Source: Saccharofermentans sp. (GTDB lineage: Bacteria; Bacillota; Clostridia; Saccharofermentanales; Saccharofermentanaceae). Taken from it: a stretch of 64,000 nt of DNA. The notes under the pieces were generated by a model. It saw only the letters and a list, made by a program, of their open reading frames with translations, was not told the DNA's origin and ran no database searches. This document shows positions 1 to 8,441 of this stretch, piece after piece. The DNA lies in the NCBI GenBank assembly GCA_024403795.1, contig JAKSRD010000004.1, positions 36,436-100,435 on the forward strand, read 5' to 3'. The translations under genes and the position numbers were made by a program. Within the stretch, counting starts at the first letter, position 1; each line of letters starts with the position of its first letter.

Positions 1-136
1 TAGAGTGGTTGGAAAGGCATCCTGTACCACCGCAGAGAACGATGTGACGCTTACCGTCACCACCCTTGATCTTATCATCGAGGCTCTTGGAGAGAAGTTC
101 AAACTTCTCGTTAAGGTCAGAAACTGTGCTTATCAT
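1..136 (-). CDS. NuoF/HydB-like NADH-binding subunit, N-terminal fragment (cut by window edge)
   Basis: Only the first 45 codons are present; the gene runs off the left edge. The visible peptide carries the segment RHIVLCGGTGC at about residues 30-40, with Cys35 and Cys40. This matches the thioredoxin-like [2Fe-2S] extension at the N-terminus of NuoF-type subunits of soluble NADH-dependent [FeFe]-hydrogenases (HydB/HndC type). The ATG at 136 lies three bases past the stop of the NuoE-like gene, and its AGGAGG ribosome site is inside the end of that gene, so the two are translationally linked. The family role is FMN/NADH binding and electron transfer in the cytoplasm. The catalytic hydrogenase subunit, if present, would lie off the left edge; this is inference. 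Confidence 0.8.
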   Translation of the reverse strand, partial: MISTVSDLNEKFELLSKSLDDKIKGGDGKRHIVLCGGTGCLSNHS

Positions 137-139
137 ACC

Positions 140-622
140 TTATGCCTCCTGCTCTTTTAATTCATTAATAATAGTAGCAACCTGATCAACCTTTACCTTA
201 GGGTAAACCTGACCGTTGATGCTTACTGCGGGAGCGATACCGCATGCGCCGATGCAACGAAGAGCATCCAATGTGAACAAGCCGTCTTCAGTTGTCTCAC
301 CGGGCTTAATGCCGAGGAGCTCCTGGAACTTGTCGATAACGTTCTGAGCGCCCTTTACGTAGCAAGCTGTACCGAGACAGCAGCCGATAACGTACTTTCC
401 CTTCGGAGTAAGAGAAAAGAATGAGTAGAATGTAACAACTCCATAGATTTCTGCAACCGAAATACCTGTCTCCTTAGATACTACTTCCTGGACTTCCAAC
501 GGAATGTATCCGTACTCATTCTGAATGTCACTCAGGATCATCATCAACGGAGTCTTCTCGTCCTTATGACGTGAACAGATCTCCTTGATCTGAGCGACAG
601 CAGCTTCATGTAATTTAGCCAT
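140..622 (-). CDS. nuoE: NuoE-like [2Fe-2S] subunit (24 kDa type) of an NADH-dependent hydrogenase/dehydrogenase
   Basis: 160 residues, the usual length for the thioredoxin-like ferredoxin family (NuoE/HndA/HydC). A helical N-terminal region of about 75 residues is followed by the [2Fe-2S] ligands: Cys82 and Cys87 (CLGTAC) and Cys123 and Cys127 (CIGAC). In the family it passes electrons between the NADH/FMN subunit and ferredoxin-type clusters in the cytoplasm. The next gene downstream is NuoF-like, the standard E-F order. AGGAGG lies about 7 nt before the ATG. No other complex I subunit is visible, so a soluble hydrogenase or Nfn-like complex is more likely than respiratory complex I, but the missing neighbours decide this. 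Confidence 0.88.
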   Translation of the reverse strand: MAKLHEAAVAQIKEICSRHKDEKTPLMMILSDIQNEYGYIPLEVQEVVSKETGISVAEIYGVVTFYSFFSLTPKGKYVIGCCLGTACYVKGAQNVIDKFQELLGIKPGETTEDGLFTLDALRCIGACGIAPAVSINGQVYPKVKVDQVATIINELKEQEA

Positions 623-678
623 AAAAAACCTCCTGCCTCTTTTGGGAATATTCCAGACTTGACTATTTTACTTTGCAA

Positions 679-708
679 GGCGACAGTTAGTCTAGACTAA
701 CTGTCGCC
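679..708. repeat. Perfect 30-bp palindrome with no spacer
   Basis: The arms (GGCGACAGTTAGTCT and its exact complement) meet at a central TCTAGA. In RNA this would give a 13-bp stem with a CTAG loop. A T-tract follows on the plus strand (709-714), but both flanking genes are on the minus strand, where the sequence after the hairpin is not T-rich. It could be a bidirectional terminator between the EF-G paralogue and nuoE or, since it is a perfect dyad, an operator for nuoE-nuoF. The sequence alone does not decide. Confidence 0.7.
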
Positions 709-766
709 CTTTTTAACTTAATATGTATTAAAAGTGTAAATTGTTTTAACGCTATTGGATTATGTA

Positions 767-2842
767 TCAGTCTTCCTCAACGTTACTTGCTGCTATGACC
801 TTATCGGCAACTTCCGGAGGTGCAGCCTCATAGCGGGCATGTGACAAAGCGAACCAGCCTCTGCCCTGTGTCATTGACTTGAGATCTGTAGCATAATCGA
901 GCATTTCAGCAGTCGGAACCTCAGCATTTACAACGGAACCGAGCTCATCTGCGTCGATGCCCATGATGCGGCCGCGTCTCTTGTTAAGGTCTCCCATGAT
1001 ATCACCCTGCTTCTCTTCAGGGATATGGACTTCTACCGTGCTGATGGGTTCAAGGAGAACCGGGTTGGCAGCAGCCATGCCTGCCTTGAAGGCGAGGTTT
1101 GCAGCGATCTTGAATGCCATTTCCGAAGAGTCAACATCATGATAAGAACCATCTACCAAAGTAGCCTTGAGATTAACTACGGGATAGCCTGCGAGGATAC
1201 CCTTCTTGACTGATTCCTGTAATCCCTTCTCTACTGCCGGGAAGAAGTTCTTCGGTACGGCACCGCCGAATACCTTCTCTTCGAATACGAGATCTTCCGT
1301 CTCTTGATTGGGTTCAAACTCGATCCAGACATCACCGTACTGGCCGTGACCGCCGGACTGCTTCTTGTGCTTACCCTGAACCTTAACCTTCTTACGGATG
1401 GCTTCACGATAAGGAACCTTAGGTTCGCTGAGTTCGCACTCAACGTTGTACTTGTTCTTAAGCTGGCTTACGAGAACCTTGAGCTGCATGTCGCCGATAC
1501 CGGAAAGTACCATCTGCTTTGTCTCAGGGTTTGTCTCGACTGTAAAGCAATGATCTTCGTCACCGAGCTTTGTAAGACCTGAAATGATCTTATCTTCATC
1601 GCCCTTCTTGAGAGGAACAATGGACTTGGAAAGACAAGGCTGAGGGAACTTGATCTTAGGCATCTCGAGGATACGTGCACGATCGCAGATCGTATCGTTT
1701 GTATCTGTATTGGCAAGCTTGGAAGCTGCACCGATATCGCCTGCCGTGATGCAATCCGTGGTGATCTGTTCCTTACCCTTAAGGAAGAACAGACCGCCGA
1801 TCCTCTCGTCCTTGCCCTTTGTGGCATTGTAGACCGTAGAGTTGGCACGGAGAGTACCTGCATTAACCTTGAAGATGCTGATCTTACCTACGAACGGGTC
1901 AGAGATGGTCTTGAAGCAGAAAGCTGCAAGAGGATCATCAATGGAGCAGGATACACTGAGCGTGCCGCCATCGGGAAGAGTAGCTTCCAAAGCGGGCTTC
2001 TTACCTGCCGGCGGAGTATCCTTGGAGATGCAGTTGAGGAGGAAGTCAACGCCCCAATTCATAAAAGCTGAACCGCAGTAGATCGGGTGAAGCTTACCTT
2101 CACGGAATCCGGCATGTACGCCGTGACGGAACTCATCTTCAGTGAACTTCTCGCCTGCGAAGAACTTCTCCATGAGAGCATCGTCAGCTTCAGCGACGAC
2201 CTCGTTAACCTTCTCCTGAAGTTCATCAACGCGCTCGTTATACTCTTCGGGAAGGGGATACTCAACGAATTTGCCTGTAGCCGCATCTATAGAGAAAGCC
2301 TTACGGTTCATAACATCAACGATACCTGTCATCTTGCCGTCCTTCATGATGGGGAAAGAAAGCGGGATAACTGAGGGGCCGTAACGGTCCATCATACGCT
2401 GTGCTACTGCTTCGAAATCCGCATTGGGCTCGTCCATTCTGTTCATGAAGAACAGGAAAGGAACTTTCTTACCATTTAAAAGTCTGATCGCTTTCTCGGA
2501 ACCTACGGACGTACCGCCCTTAGCCGAGATCATGATAACGCCGGAATCGGCAATCCTTATTCCACTCATCTCTTCTCCAAGGAAATCGAAATCTCCGGGA
2601 GTGTCGATAATATTGATCTTACTACCCTTATATTCACAGCAGGCAACTGAAAGGCCTACTGACATCTGTCTCTTGATCTCCTCAGGATCGTAATCAAGCG
2701 TTGTGTTACCGTCAACTATCCGGCCCTGACGATTGATTGCTTTGGTGTAATAGAGAATTGCCTCTGCTAATGTCGTCTTACCGGAACCTACATGTCCGAA
2801 TAACGCGATGTTGCGAATCTTGTCTGCGGAATAATTTTCCAT
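767..2842 (-). CDS. fusA2: Elongation factor G-like GTPase (EF-G paralogue)
   Basis: 691 residues, collinear with EF-G. P-loop GHVGSGKT at residues 16-23, switch II DTPGDFDF, and a G4 motif NRMD where canonical EF-G has NKxD. A domain IV-like region (KVQGKHKKQSGGHGQYGDV) and a C-terminal domain with GRGWFALSHARYE follow. These mark the EF-G-like paralogue family (FusA2 or FusB type) rather than the main translocase, which normally sits in the str operon. The exact role of these paralogues (ribosome recycling, stress or a GTPase-only state) varies and cannot be read here. The ATG at 2842 has AAGGAGG about 9 nt upstream. The gene stands alone between its own promoter and nuoE. Confidence 0.88.
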   Translation of the reverse strand: MENYSADKIRNIALFGHVGSGKTTLAEAILYYTKAINRQGRIVDGNTTLDYDPEEIKRQMSVGLSVACCEYKGSKINIIDTPGDFDFLGEEMSGIRIADSGVIMISAKGGTSVGSEKAIRLLNGKKVPFLFFMNRMDEPNADFEAVAQRMMDRYGPSVIPLSFPIMKDGKMTGIVDVMNRKAFSIDAATGKFVEYPLPEEYNERVDELQEKVNEVVAEADDALMEKFFAGEKFTEDEFRHGVHAGFREGKLHPIYCGSAFMNWGVDFLLNCISKDTPPAGKKPALEATLPDGGTLSVSCSIDDPLAAFCFKTISDPFVGKISIFKVNAGTLRANSTVYNATKGKDERIGGLFFLKGKEQITTDCITAGDIGAASKLANTDTNDTICDRARILEMPKIKFPQPCLSKSIVPLKKGDEDKIISGLTKLGDEDHCFTVETNPETKQMVLSGIGDMQLKVLVSQLKNKYNVECELSEPKVPYREAIRKKVKVQGKHKKQSGGHGQYGDVWIEFEPNQETEDLVFEEKVFGGAVPKNFFPAVEKGLQESVKKGILAGYPVVNLKATLVDGSYHDVDSSEMAFKIAANLAFKAGMAAANPVLLEPISTVEVHIPEEKQGDIMGDLNKRRGRIMGIDADELGSVVNAEVPTAEMLDYATDLKSMTQGRGWFALSHARYEAAPPEVADKVIAASNVEED

Positions 2843-2883
2843 CAGTCATTTCCTCCTTTGAAGTCAAAAATTAAACTTTTTTA

Positions 2884-2912
2884 ATTATAGAGTATTTGGT
2901 ATGCGAATTCCA
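2884..2912 (-). promoter_or_regulatory. Candidate SigA promoter for the EF-G paralogue
   Basis: On the minus strand there is a perfect TATAAT (2889-2884), 17 bp from a weak -35-like TGGAAT (2912-2907). It lies about 40 bp upstream of the fusA2 ATG. Confidence 0.5.
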
Positions 2913-2984
2913 CAAAGAATTGTCTTTCTCGAAAACTTTTTTTGTGCATATCTTTTTCGAGAAGCAAGTTCGCGAAAACCAATG

Positions 2985-3013
2985 AAAAGGGGTGCCCGCA
3001 TGCCGGACACCCC
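2985..3013 (-). terminator. Rho-independent terminator after the coiled-coil gene
   Basis: GGGGTG at 2989-2994 pairs with CACCCC at 3008-3013, extended by further GC pairs. It is followed on the minus strand by TTTTC. It sits about 25 bp beyond the stop of the 3039-4739 gene. Confidence 0.8.
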
Positions 3014-3038
3014 TGAAATAACTGAATTAACGTTGCCG

Positions 3039-4739
3039 TTACTTGGCTGCTCTGCCGAAGATGAGGACCAATCTGTCTTCCTTGGAATTGAAAGGACTTG
3101 AAGACAGAGAAGACAAAGACGCTGTCTCTGAGCCGCCGCCCATGGAAGCCATGAGCTTTCCGCCGTCATCATCGATTATGGTGATCAGGTTCCATCCGTC
3201 GGAAGCCTTCTTCTTAAGGAGCTTCGAAAGGGCATCAACATTGACCTCTGCGGTCTTTGTATGCTCAATGGTCTCAACTGAATACTCCATCGGACCGGCA
3301 CCGCCGCCTGCTCTGACTTTCTTCTCCAAATCTGCAATTGCATTATCAAGTGATGCAAGCTTCTTCTCAAGCTCAGCCTTTTCCATCTCAGTCTCCTTAA
3401 TTGTTTTATTTAATTCTTCGATCGTGTCAAGCATCTCGCCCTTCTCGCTCTCGCTCAAGGCAGCCTGCTTAAGGAATACAGCCTGCTTCTCTGCGTTAAG
3501 AACGATCTCCTGAGCTCTTGCTTCGGCAAGTACGGTTGCATTCTCGGAATCCTTGATGATCGCCTTAGCTTCTTTGAGTTCTGACTGAAGGCCTTCGATC
3601 TGGTTCTGAACGTTCTCGGCCTCTTCCTTGAACTTCTTATACTCGTCTTCTGCCTTATTCTTCTTGTCGTCAGCCTCTTTCAGCTCATTTCTTGCCATTG
3701 CAAGGTTGTCGTCAAGCTCCTTCTTCTGCTGCTTGAGCACCTTCTCGGACTCAGCAACCTCAGCCTTGAGTTCGTTGCGCTTCTGAAGTGCTTCTTCAGC
3801 TTCGCTCATAACGACCTTAGCCTTCTCCGTCATCTCATCGAGTTCAGCCTGAGCCTGCTTGTTGCGCTCCTCGAGCTGAGCAATGATGTGATCTCTCTCA
3901 GCCTGAGCGTCGGCAATGAGCTTCTCTTTCTCGGCATTTGCCTTATCTCTGTCGCGCTCAGCATCATTCTTCATCTTGAGAGCTTCAGCTGCCTGCTTCT
4001 CGGAGATCTTCTTGTTCTCCTCGATGAGTCTCTCTTTCTCTTTCTCGTAATCCTCGCCGAGCTTAACGATCTTATCCTCGCAAGCCTTGATCTCTTTCTC
4101 CTTCTCGGCCTTGATCTTATCGGCGTTGTCCATCATCGCCTGAACTTCCTTGGCCTGAGCGATCAACTCATCTCTCTGAGCCATGGCTGCGGCATATTCC
4201 TTCTCGACCTGTGCTGCAAGCTGTTCTGTCTGCTTCTGGGTCTCGTCGTATATCTTCTGCTGCTCCGCCTTTGCGGCAGCGATCATGTCATCGTGTTCCT
4301 TCTGAGACTTCTTCTTAGCCTCAACCATCATTCCGTCTGCTTCCTTACGAAGAGCATCTCTCTTATCGCGTGCTTCGATTACTTCGTTACGGAGTGTCTC
4401 AGTTGTTGTCTCAAGCGCATCCTTCTCGTCGAGCTTCTTCTTCTCGTAGGCTGCAAACTCCTTATCCATCTTGGTCTTGGCTGCATCGAACTCGGCCTGC
4501 AATGTCTCGTAATCGTGCTTGAGCTTATCCATAGCCTCGATGTAGCGCTTCTCTTCTTCGGAACGCTTTGCCTCAGCACGGGCTATATTCTCCTGCTGCT
4601 TCTTATCGAGGATTTTCTTGGCTTCAGCCGCAGCTTCATCATTATTGCCCTGGGAAGCCTTCTGGAAATCGTATTTACACATTGAGCAGCGAGCAACGTT
4701 ATCACCCATCATTACGCCGCAAACCGGACATCTCTTCAT
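3039..4739 (-). CDS. Zinc-ribbon, long coiled-coil protein with DUF4177-like C-terminal domain
   Basis: 566 residues from the ATG at 4739, chosen because AGGAGA lies about 11 nt upstream; a longer reading adds 14 unsupported residues. Cys4/Cys7 and Cys18/Cys21 form a short zinc ribbon. Residues about 35-465 are almost continuous charged heptads rich in Glu, Lys, Ala and Gln: a very long coiled coil with no signal peptide or membrane segment. The last 90 residues (starting near PMEYSVETI, with SDGWNLITII) resemble the small DUF4177 fold. A cytoplasmic scaffold or filament-like role is plausible, but the function is unknown. The gene is monocistronic, with its own promoter and terminator. Confidence 0.75.
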   Translation of the reverse strand: MKRCPVCGVMMGDNVARCSMCKYDFQKASQGNNDEAAAEAKKILDKKQQENIARAEAKRSEEEKRYIEAMDKLKHDYETLQAEFDAAKTKMDKEFAAYEKKKLDEKDALETTTETLRNEVIEARDKRDALRKEADGMMVEAKKKSQKEHDDMIAAAKAEQQKIYDETQKQTEQLAAQVEKEYAAAMAQRDELIAQAKEVQAMMDNADKIKAEKEKEIKACEDKIVKLGEDYEKEKERLIEENKKISEKQAAEALKMKNDAERDRDKANAEKEKLIADAQAERDHIIAQLEERNKQAQAELDEMTEKAKVVMSEAEEALQKRNELKAEVAESEKVLKQQKKELDDNLAMARNELKEADDKKNKAEDEYKKFKEEAENVQNQIEGLQSELKEAKAIIKDSENATVLAEARAQEIVLNAEKQAVFLKQAALSESEKGEMLDTIEELNKTIKETEMEKAELEKKLASLDNAIADLEKKVRAGGGAGPMEYSVETIEHTKTAEVNVDALSKLLKKKASDGWNLITIIDDDGGKLMASMGGGSETASLSSLSSSPFNSKEDRLVLIFGRAAK

Positions 4740-4796
4740 AAATCTGTTTCTCCTAGAACAAGCGCGCGAAAAGACGCGCACGGAAATAATAGGTCT

Positions 4797-4826
4797 ATTA
4801 TATACCAGGCCGAAAAGAAATATTAA
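4797..4826 (-). promoter_or_regulatory. Candidate promoter for the coiled-coil gene
   Basis: A perfect TATAAT on the minus strand (4802-4797) has TTAATA about 18 bp upstream (4826-4821). The leader contains a small GC-rich hairpin (GCGCG...CGCGC) near 4761-4778, between promoter and ATG. Confidence 0.5.
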
Positions 4827-4916
4827 GATTTGTTAAACCAATTTGTTTAAATTTTTAGTTAATTTTGAGGTAAGACCGATATTCAGCCGTCCGCTTTTTT
4901 GTGAGCGTTGCCGAGT

Positions 4917-4944
4917 ATGACTGCATAAAAGCCGTCCATATAAT
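4917..4944 (+). promoter_or_regulatory. Candidate promoter of the ABC importer operon
   Basis: ATGACT (4917-4922), a 16-bp spacer and a perfect TATAAT (4939-4944). AGGAGGGG and the ATG of the binding-protein gene follow 17-30 bp downstream. Confidence 0.5.
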
Positions 4945-4972
4945 AAATTAATGTTTTAATAGGAGGGGACTT

Positions 4973-6493
4973 ATGCAACATTCCGTTACCAAAATCCTCG
5001 TTTTTGCAACTGCTTCTGTTACGGCTCTCGGAAGCCTGGCAGCTTGCTCCAAGAAACCCGATGATTCCAACTCTGCTACAGTAGGCATTACACAAGAGCC
5101 CGCTGTTTTCGATCCTCATACAGTAGTAGCAGCAGGAGATGAAGAGATAATCTACAACATCTACGAGGGACTTCTGAAGTTCGACCATCAAGGAACCCTC
5201 AACCCCTGTCTTGCCACCGAATATGAGATCTCCGATGACGCTTCGGTGTATACATTTACGATCAGAGAAGGAGTAAAGTTCCACGACGGTTCGGATCTTG
5301 ATGCCAACGACGTTGTATATTCTCTAAAGCGCGCTGCCGGTCTTCTCGACGGACAGGATAATGTCGCACTTGTCAGCGAACTTGATTCCATCAAGGCCGT
5401 TGATGTTACTTCCGACGGAAAAGTACAGGTTACGCTCGAAGAGAGCAATACAGAGCTTCTCTCTTACTTCACCACCGGCATCATTCCCGAAGGCTACGAT
5501 AATTGCCAGGCCGCTCCTGTAGGAACCGGTCCTTTCAAGTTCGACTCCTACAATCCGGGTCTCAGCGTAGTCCTCGTAAAGAACGATAAATATTGGCAGA
5601 ACGGTCTTCCCTATCTTGATAAAGTCACTTTCAAGGTATGCGCCGACATGGACACGGGTCTTACGGAACTCAACAACGGAAACATCGATATCTTCCCGTA
5701 CCTGACGGCTGACCGTGCCGCTCAGCTTGATCCGGCCAAGTTCAACACTCTGTCCAACGGCTCAAACATGGTCCAGATCTTCGCTCTCAATAACAGCGTA
5801 AAGCCTTTGGACGATGTCAGAGTGCGTAAGGCTATCAACTATGCCGTCAACAGAAAAGACATCATCTCCGTTACCATGGACGGTGCCGGCGTAGAACTCA
5901 CTACTGCCATGAGTCCTGCCATGGGCAGTTATTACGACACCTCACTTAACGGAACATTCGACCAGGACATCGATAAAGCCAAGTCACTTATGGCTGAAGC
6001 AGGTTACGAGAACGGCTTCGACATCACTTGCACCGTTCCCTCATCTTATCTCATCCATGTAAACACCGCCGTCGAATTGGCTTCCGAGCTCAAGGCTATC
6101 GGCATCAACCTGACGATCGAACAGGTGGATTGGGCAACCTGGCTTGAGACTGTTTACACCGGACGTCAGTATGAGACAACCGTCATTGCGCTTACAAGCA
6201 CTTATGCACCTTATGACGTGCTTCAGCGTTACATCTCAGATTCCGACGGCAACTTCATCAATTACAACAATCCGTTGGCAGATGATCTTCTCAGACAGAT
6301 CCCCGTAACAACAGATCCCGCCGCAAGAACAGAGCTTTACCACAAAGTGTTGGGGCTTCTTACGGAAGATGCTTGTTCCGTATATCTGCAGGATCCCACT
6401 ACGATAACCGTTGTATCGACAAGGCTCGAAGGATATTATGTCTACCCGATGTATGTTCAGGACATGTCTACAGTCAAGCTCAGCGGAAATTAA
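4973..6493 (+). CDS. Extracytoplasmic solute-binding lipoprotein, peptide/nickel ABC importer (SBP family 5)
   Basis: 506 residues. A hydrophobic signal ends in the lipobox SLAAC, so the mature protein should be lipid-anchored. The body is typical of OppA/DppA/NikA binding proteins: an opening repeat with FDPHTV, then ATEYEISDD...YTFTIREGVKFHDGS and DVRVRKAINYAVNRKDI. An AGGAGGGG site precedes the ATG. It is the first gene of an operon with two permeases and a fused ATPase. A hairpin just after the stop probably lowers downstream expression relative to this protein, as is common in such operons. The substrate (peptides, nickel or another small ligand) cannot be told from the sequence. Confidence 0.9.
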   Translation: MQHSVTKILVFATASVTALGSLAACSKKPDDSNSATVGITQEPAVFDPHTVVAAGDEEIIYNIYEGLLKFDHQGTLNPCLATEYEISDDASVYTFTIREGVKFHDGSDLDANDVVYSLKRAAGLLDGQDNVALVSELDSIKAVDVTSDGKVQVTLEESNTELLSYFTTGIIPEGYDNCQAAPVGTGPFKFDSYNPGLSVVLVKNDKYWQNGLPYLDKVTFKVCADMDTGLTELNNGNIDIFPYLTADRAAQLDPAKFNTLSNGSNMVQIFALNNSVKPLDDVRVRKAINYAVNRKDIISVTMDGAGVELTTAMSPAMGSYYDTSLNGTFDQDIDKAKSLMAEAGYENGFDITCTVPSSYLIHVNTAVELASELKAIGINLTIEQVDWATWLETVYTGRQYETTVIALTSTYAPYDVLQRYISDSDGNFINYNNPLADDLLRQIPVTTDPAARTELYHKVLGLLTEDACSVYLQDPTTITVVSTRLEGYYVYPMYVQDMSTVKLSGN

Positions 6494-6518
6494 CTTGCGA
6501 TCAGTAATTCGGATCACG

Positions 6519-6557
6519 GAGGCTGTCACGATAAGGATCGGGCAGCCTCTTTTCTTT
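6519..6557 (+). terminator. Intra-operon terminator/attenuator
   Basis: GAGGCTG (6519-6525) pairs with CAGCCTC (6543-6549), followed by TTTTCTTT. It lies between the binding-protein gene and the permeases and probably gives partial read-through. A TATAAT at 6578-6583 could act as a secondary promoter, but no good -35 is seen. Confidence 0.75.
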
Positions 6558-6622
6558 GGATTCAGAGCAAAAAAATATATAATAGGTATTTAATGAATTT
6601 CAACTATTGAGGGGGAACGGTT

Positions 6623-7576
6623 TTGCAAAGCAAGGCAAGATATCTTGCGGGTAAGATCATCGAATTGCTCTTGACACTTCTGGTGGTGTCTTGGCTCGTT
6701 TTCGCTGCCTTCTCAATAATCCCCGGCGACACCGCCCGTGTCATGCTGGGTCCGAATGCCAGCGAAGCCCAGGTCGAGCTTCTGAGAGAAGAGATGGGGC
6801 TGAACCGTCCTCTTCTCTCGCGCTACGGCAGTTGGCTTCTTGGTCTTATCACTTTCAATCCCGGAACTTCTTATGCCTATAACGTCGGTGTCGGCGAATT
6901 AATGGCACAGAGACTTCCCGTCACCATCGGAATGAGCGTTATCGCCATGATCATGGTCATACTCGTCTCTTATCCGCTCGCGATCATCAGTGCCAGAAAA
7001 CCGGGAAAACTCGGCGATCAGATCTGTTCCGTAATAGGGCACATTCTTTTCGCCATTCCGCCTTATGTGGCTTCGCTCCTGCTGATTCTTCTGGCCGGCT
7101 CCGTTTTCTCGCTTGCGACCGTAGGCAACTACGTAAAACCTTCCGAAGATTTCTTCGGCTATGTAGGGTGTCTGCTCCTGCCTTCGTTTGCGATCGCGCT
7201 TCCTAAGATCGCCATGAGCTTCAAGTTCCTGAGATCTTCGATCATCGAGCAGAGAACCTCCGATTACGTCCGCACCTCCAAGAGCCATGGTCTGTCCGAC
7301 ATGAAGATCCTCATTCGTCATGTCCTTCCTAACTCCAACGTCTCATCGATCACCATCATCTCGATCATTCTGTCCGATATTCTGGGCGGAAGCCTCATTG
7401 TAGAACAGGTATTCAATCTCCCGGGGCTCGGAAGACTCCTTCTGTCAGCGATCTCCAGAAGAGACTTCCCGCTGTTATCGGGCATCGTCTTTTATCTCGC
7501 ATTCATAACAGTACTCCTGTACTTTATCTCCGACATCGCTGCCAGCCTTGCCGATCCGAGAATCAGGTTAAAGTAG
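6623..7576 (+). CDS. ABC importer permease (DppB/OppB/NikB type)
   Basis: 317 residues starting at TTG 6623, with GAGGGGG about 8 nt upstream. There are six hydrophobic segments: the first near residues 12-33, then a periplasmic loop containing LREEMGLNRPLL typical of DppB. The BPD_transp_1 domain has the EAA-like loop RTSDYVRTSKSHGLSDMKILIRHVLPN that docks onto the ATPase. It forms half of the membrane channel with the next gene. A TTG start is rarer than ATG in this window and may help set subunit ratios. Confidence 0.9.
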   Translation: MQSKARYLAGKIIELLLTLLVVSWLVFAAFSIIPGDTARVMLGPNASEAQVELLREEMGLNRPLLSRYGSWLLGLITFNPGTSYAYNVGVGELMAQRLPVTIGMSVIAMIMVILVSYPLAIISARKPGKLGDQICSVIGHILFAIPPYVASLLLILLAGSVFSLATVGNYVKPSEDFFGYVGCLLLPSFAIALPKIAMSFKFLRSSIIEQRTSDYVRTSKSHGLSDMKILIRHVLPNSNVSSITIISIILSDILGGSLIVEQVFNLPGLGRLLLSAISRRDFPLLSGIVFYLAFITVLLYFISDIAASLADPRIRLK

Positions 7577-7589
7577 GAGGCTGCCCGTT

Positions 7590-8441
7590 ATGTCAAGATC
7601 TCGAAAAACAAATCCTACGGCATACAGATCACCGGAAGCATCCGCCTTCTACACGGTCGGCTTCATCCTTCTCGGTATCGTCATTGCGGCATTCCTGGTC
7701 TCTTTGTTCTGGACACCCTATGCTCCCGATGCAACGGATGCTGCTTCCAAGCTTATGGCTCCATGCGCTTCACACCCGTTCGGAACGGATAACTTCGGAA
7801 GAGATGTTCTCTCGAGGATCATGGCTGCATCAAAATACACTATATTTATCTCTGTCGCGGGTGTTTTTTTCGCGCTCCTGCTCGGAATCATCTCAGGTAT
7901 TCCGGCAGGTTACTACGGCGGCATTACCGACAGAGCGGTAATGCTTCTCGGCAACAGCATCATGTGCTTCCCCGGAATCCTTCTGGCGCTCGTTGCCGTC
8001 GCAGTTTTCGGCGCTTCGGTAACAAACGTCATCTTTGCGCTCGGACTGGTCTTCGCGCCGACATTCGCGAGAGTTTGCCGCACGGGCACCATGGAGATCA
8101 AGGAACTGGACTACATAACCCACGCGCGTGTTATGGGTGTCGGTCCGGTAAGGCTCATGACTTCGCATATATTCCCGAATCTCATTCCGCAACTCCTGCC
8201 TGCTACGGTAATAGGACTTGCAAACATGACACTCTTCGAATCCGGAATGAGTTATCTCGGTCTCGGTGTCCAGCCGCCGGATGCTTCTTTCGGCAAGATG
8301 CTTGCAGATGCGCAGGCCTACATCACGGTTGCACCATGGCTCATTGTTTTCCCTGCTTTGATGCTGATCTTCTACATCTTGGGACTCTACTTTATTTCTG
8401 AGGGACTCCGTGTCACTCTTGCGAAAGGAGCCAAGAGATGA
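7590..8441 (+). CDS. ABC importer permease (DppC/OppC/NikC type)
   Basis: 283 residues. An N-terminal cytoplasmic stretch and membrane segment (near residues 25-45) lead into the loop HPFGTDNFGRDVLSRI, a hallmark of DppC-type permeases. Five further membrane segments follow, with the EAA loop LDYITHARVMGVGPVRLMTSHIFPN. AGGAGG precedes the ATG by about 9 nt and overlaps the end of the upstream permease gene region. The stop overlaps the ATPase start by four bases (ATGA), implying coupled translation. Confidence 0.9.
   Translation: MSRSRKTNPTAYRSPEASAFYTVGFILLGIVIAAFLVSLFWTPYAPDATDAASKLMAPCASHPFGTDNFGRDVLSRIMAASKYTIFISVAGVFFALLLGIISGIPAGYYGGITDRAVMLLGNSIMCFPGILLALVAVAVFGASVTNVIFALGLVFAPTFARVCRTGTMEIKELDYITHARVMGVGPVRLMTSHIFPNLIPQLLPATVIGLANMTLFESGMSYLGLGVQPPDASFGKMLADAQAYITVAPWLIVFPALMLIFYILGLYFISEGLRVTLAKGAKR

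Noticed and set aside
140..622. Respiratory complex I
   Set aside because: Only NuoE-like and the start of NuoF-like genes are seen, and the NuoF extension is of the hydrogenase type; no membrane subunits in the window.
3888..4685. A 265-residue plus-strand frame rich in Leu and Ser opposite the coiled-coil gene
   Set aside because: It is the antisense shadow of Glu/Lys-rich heptads; no ribosome site, no known family, and the sense gene has clear domains.
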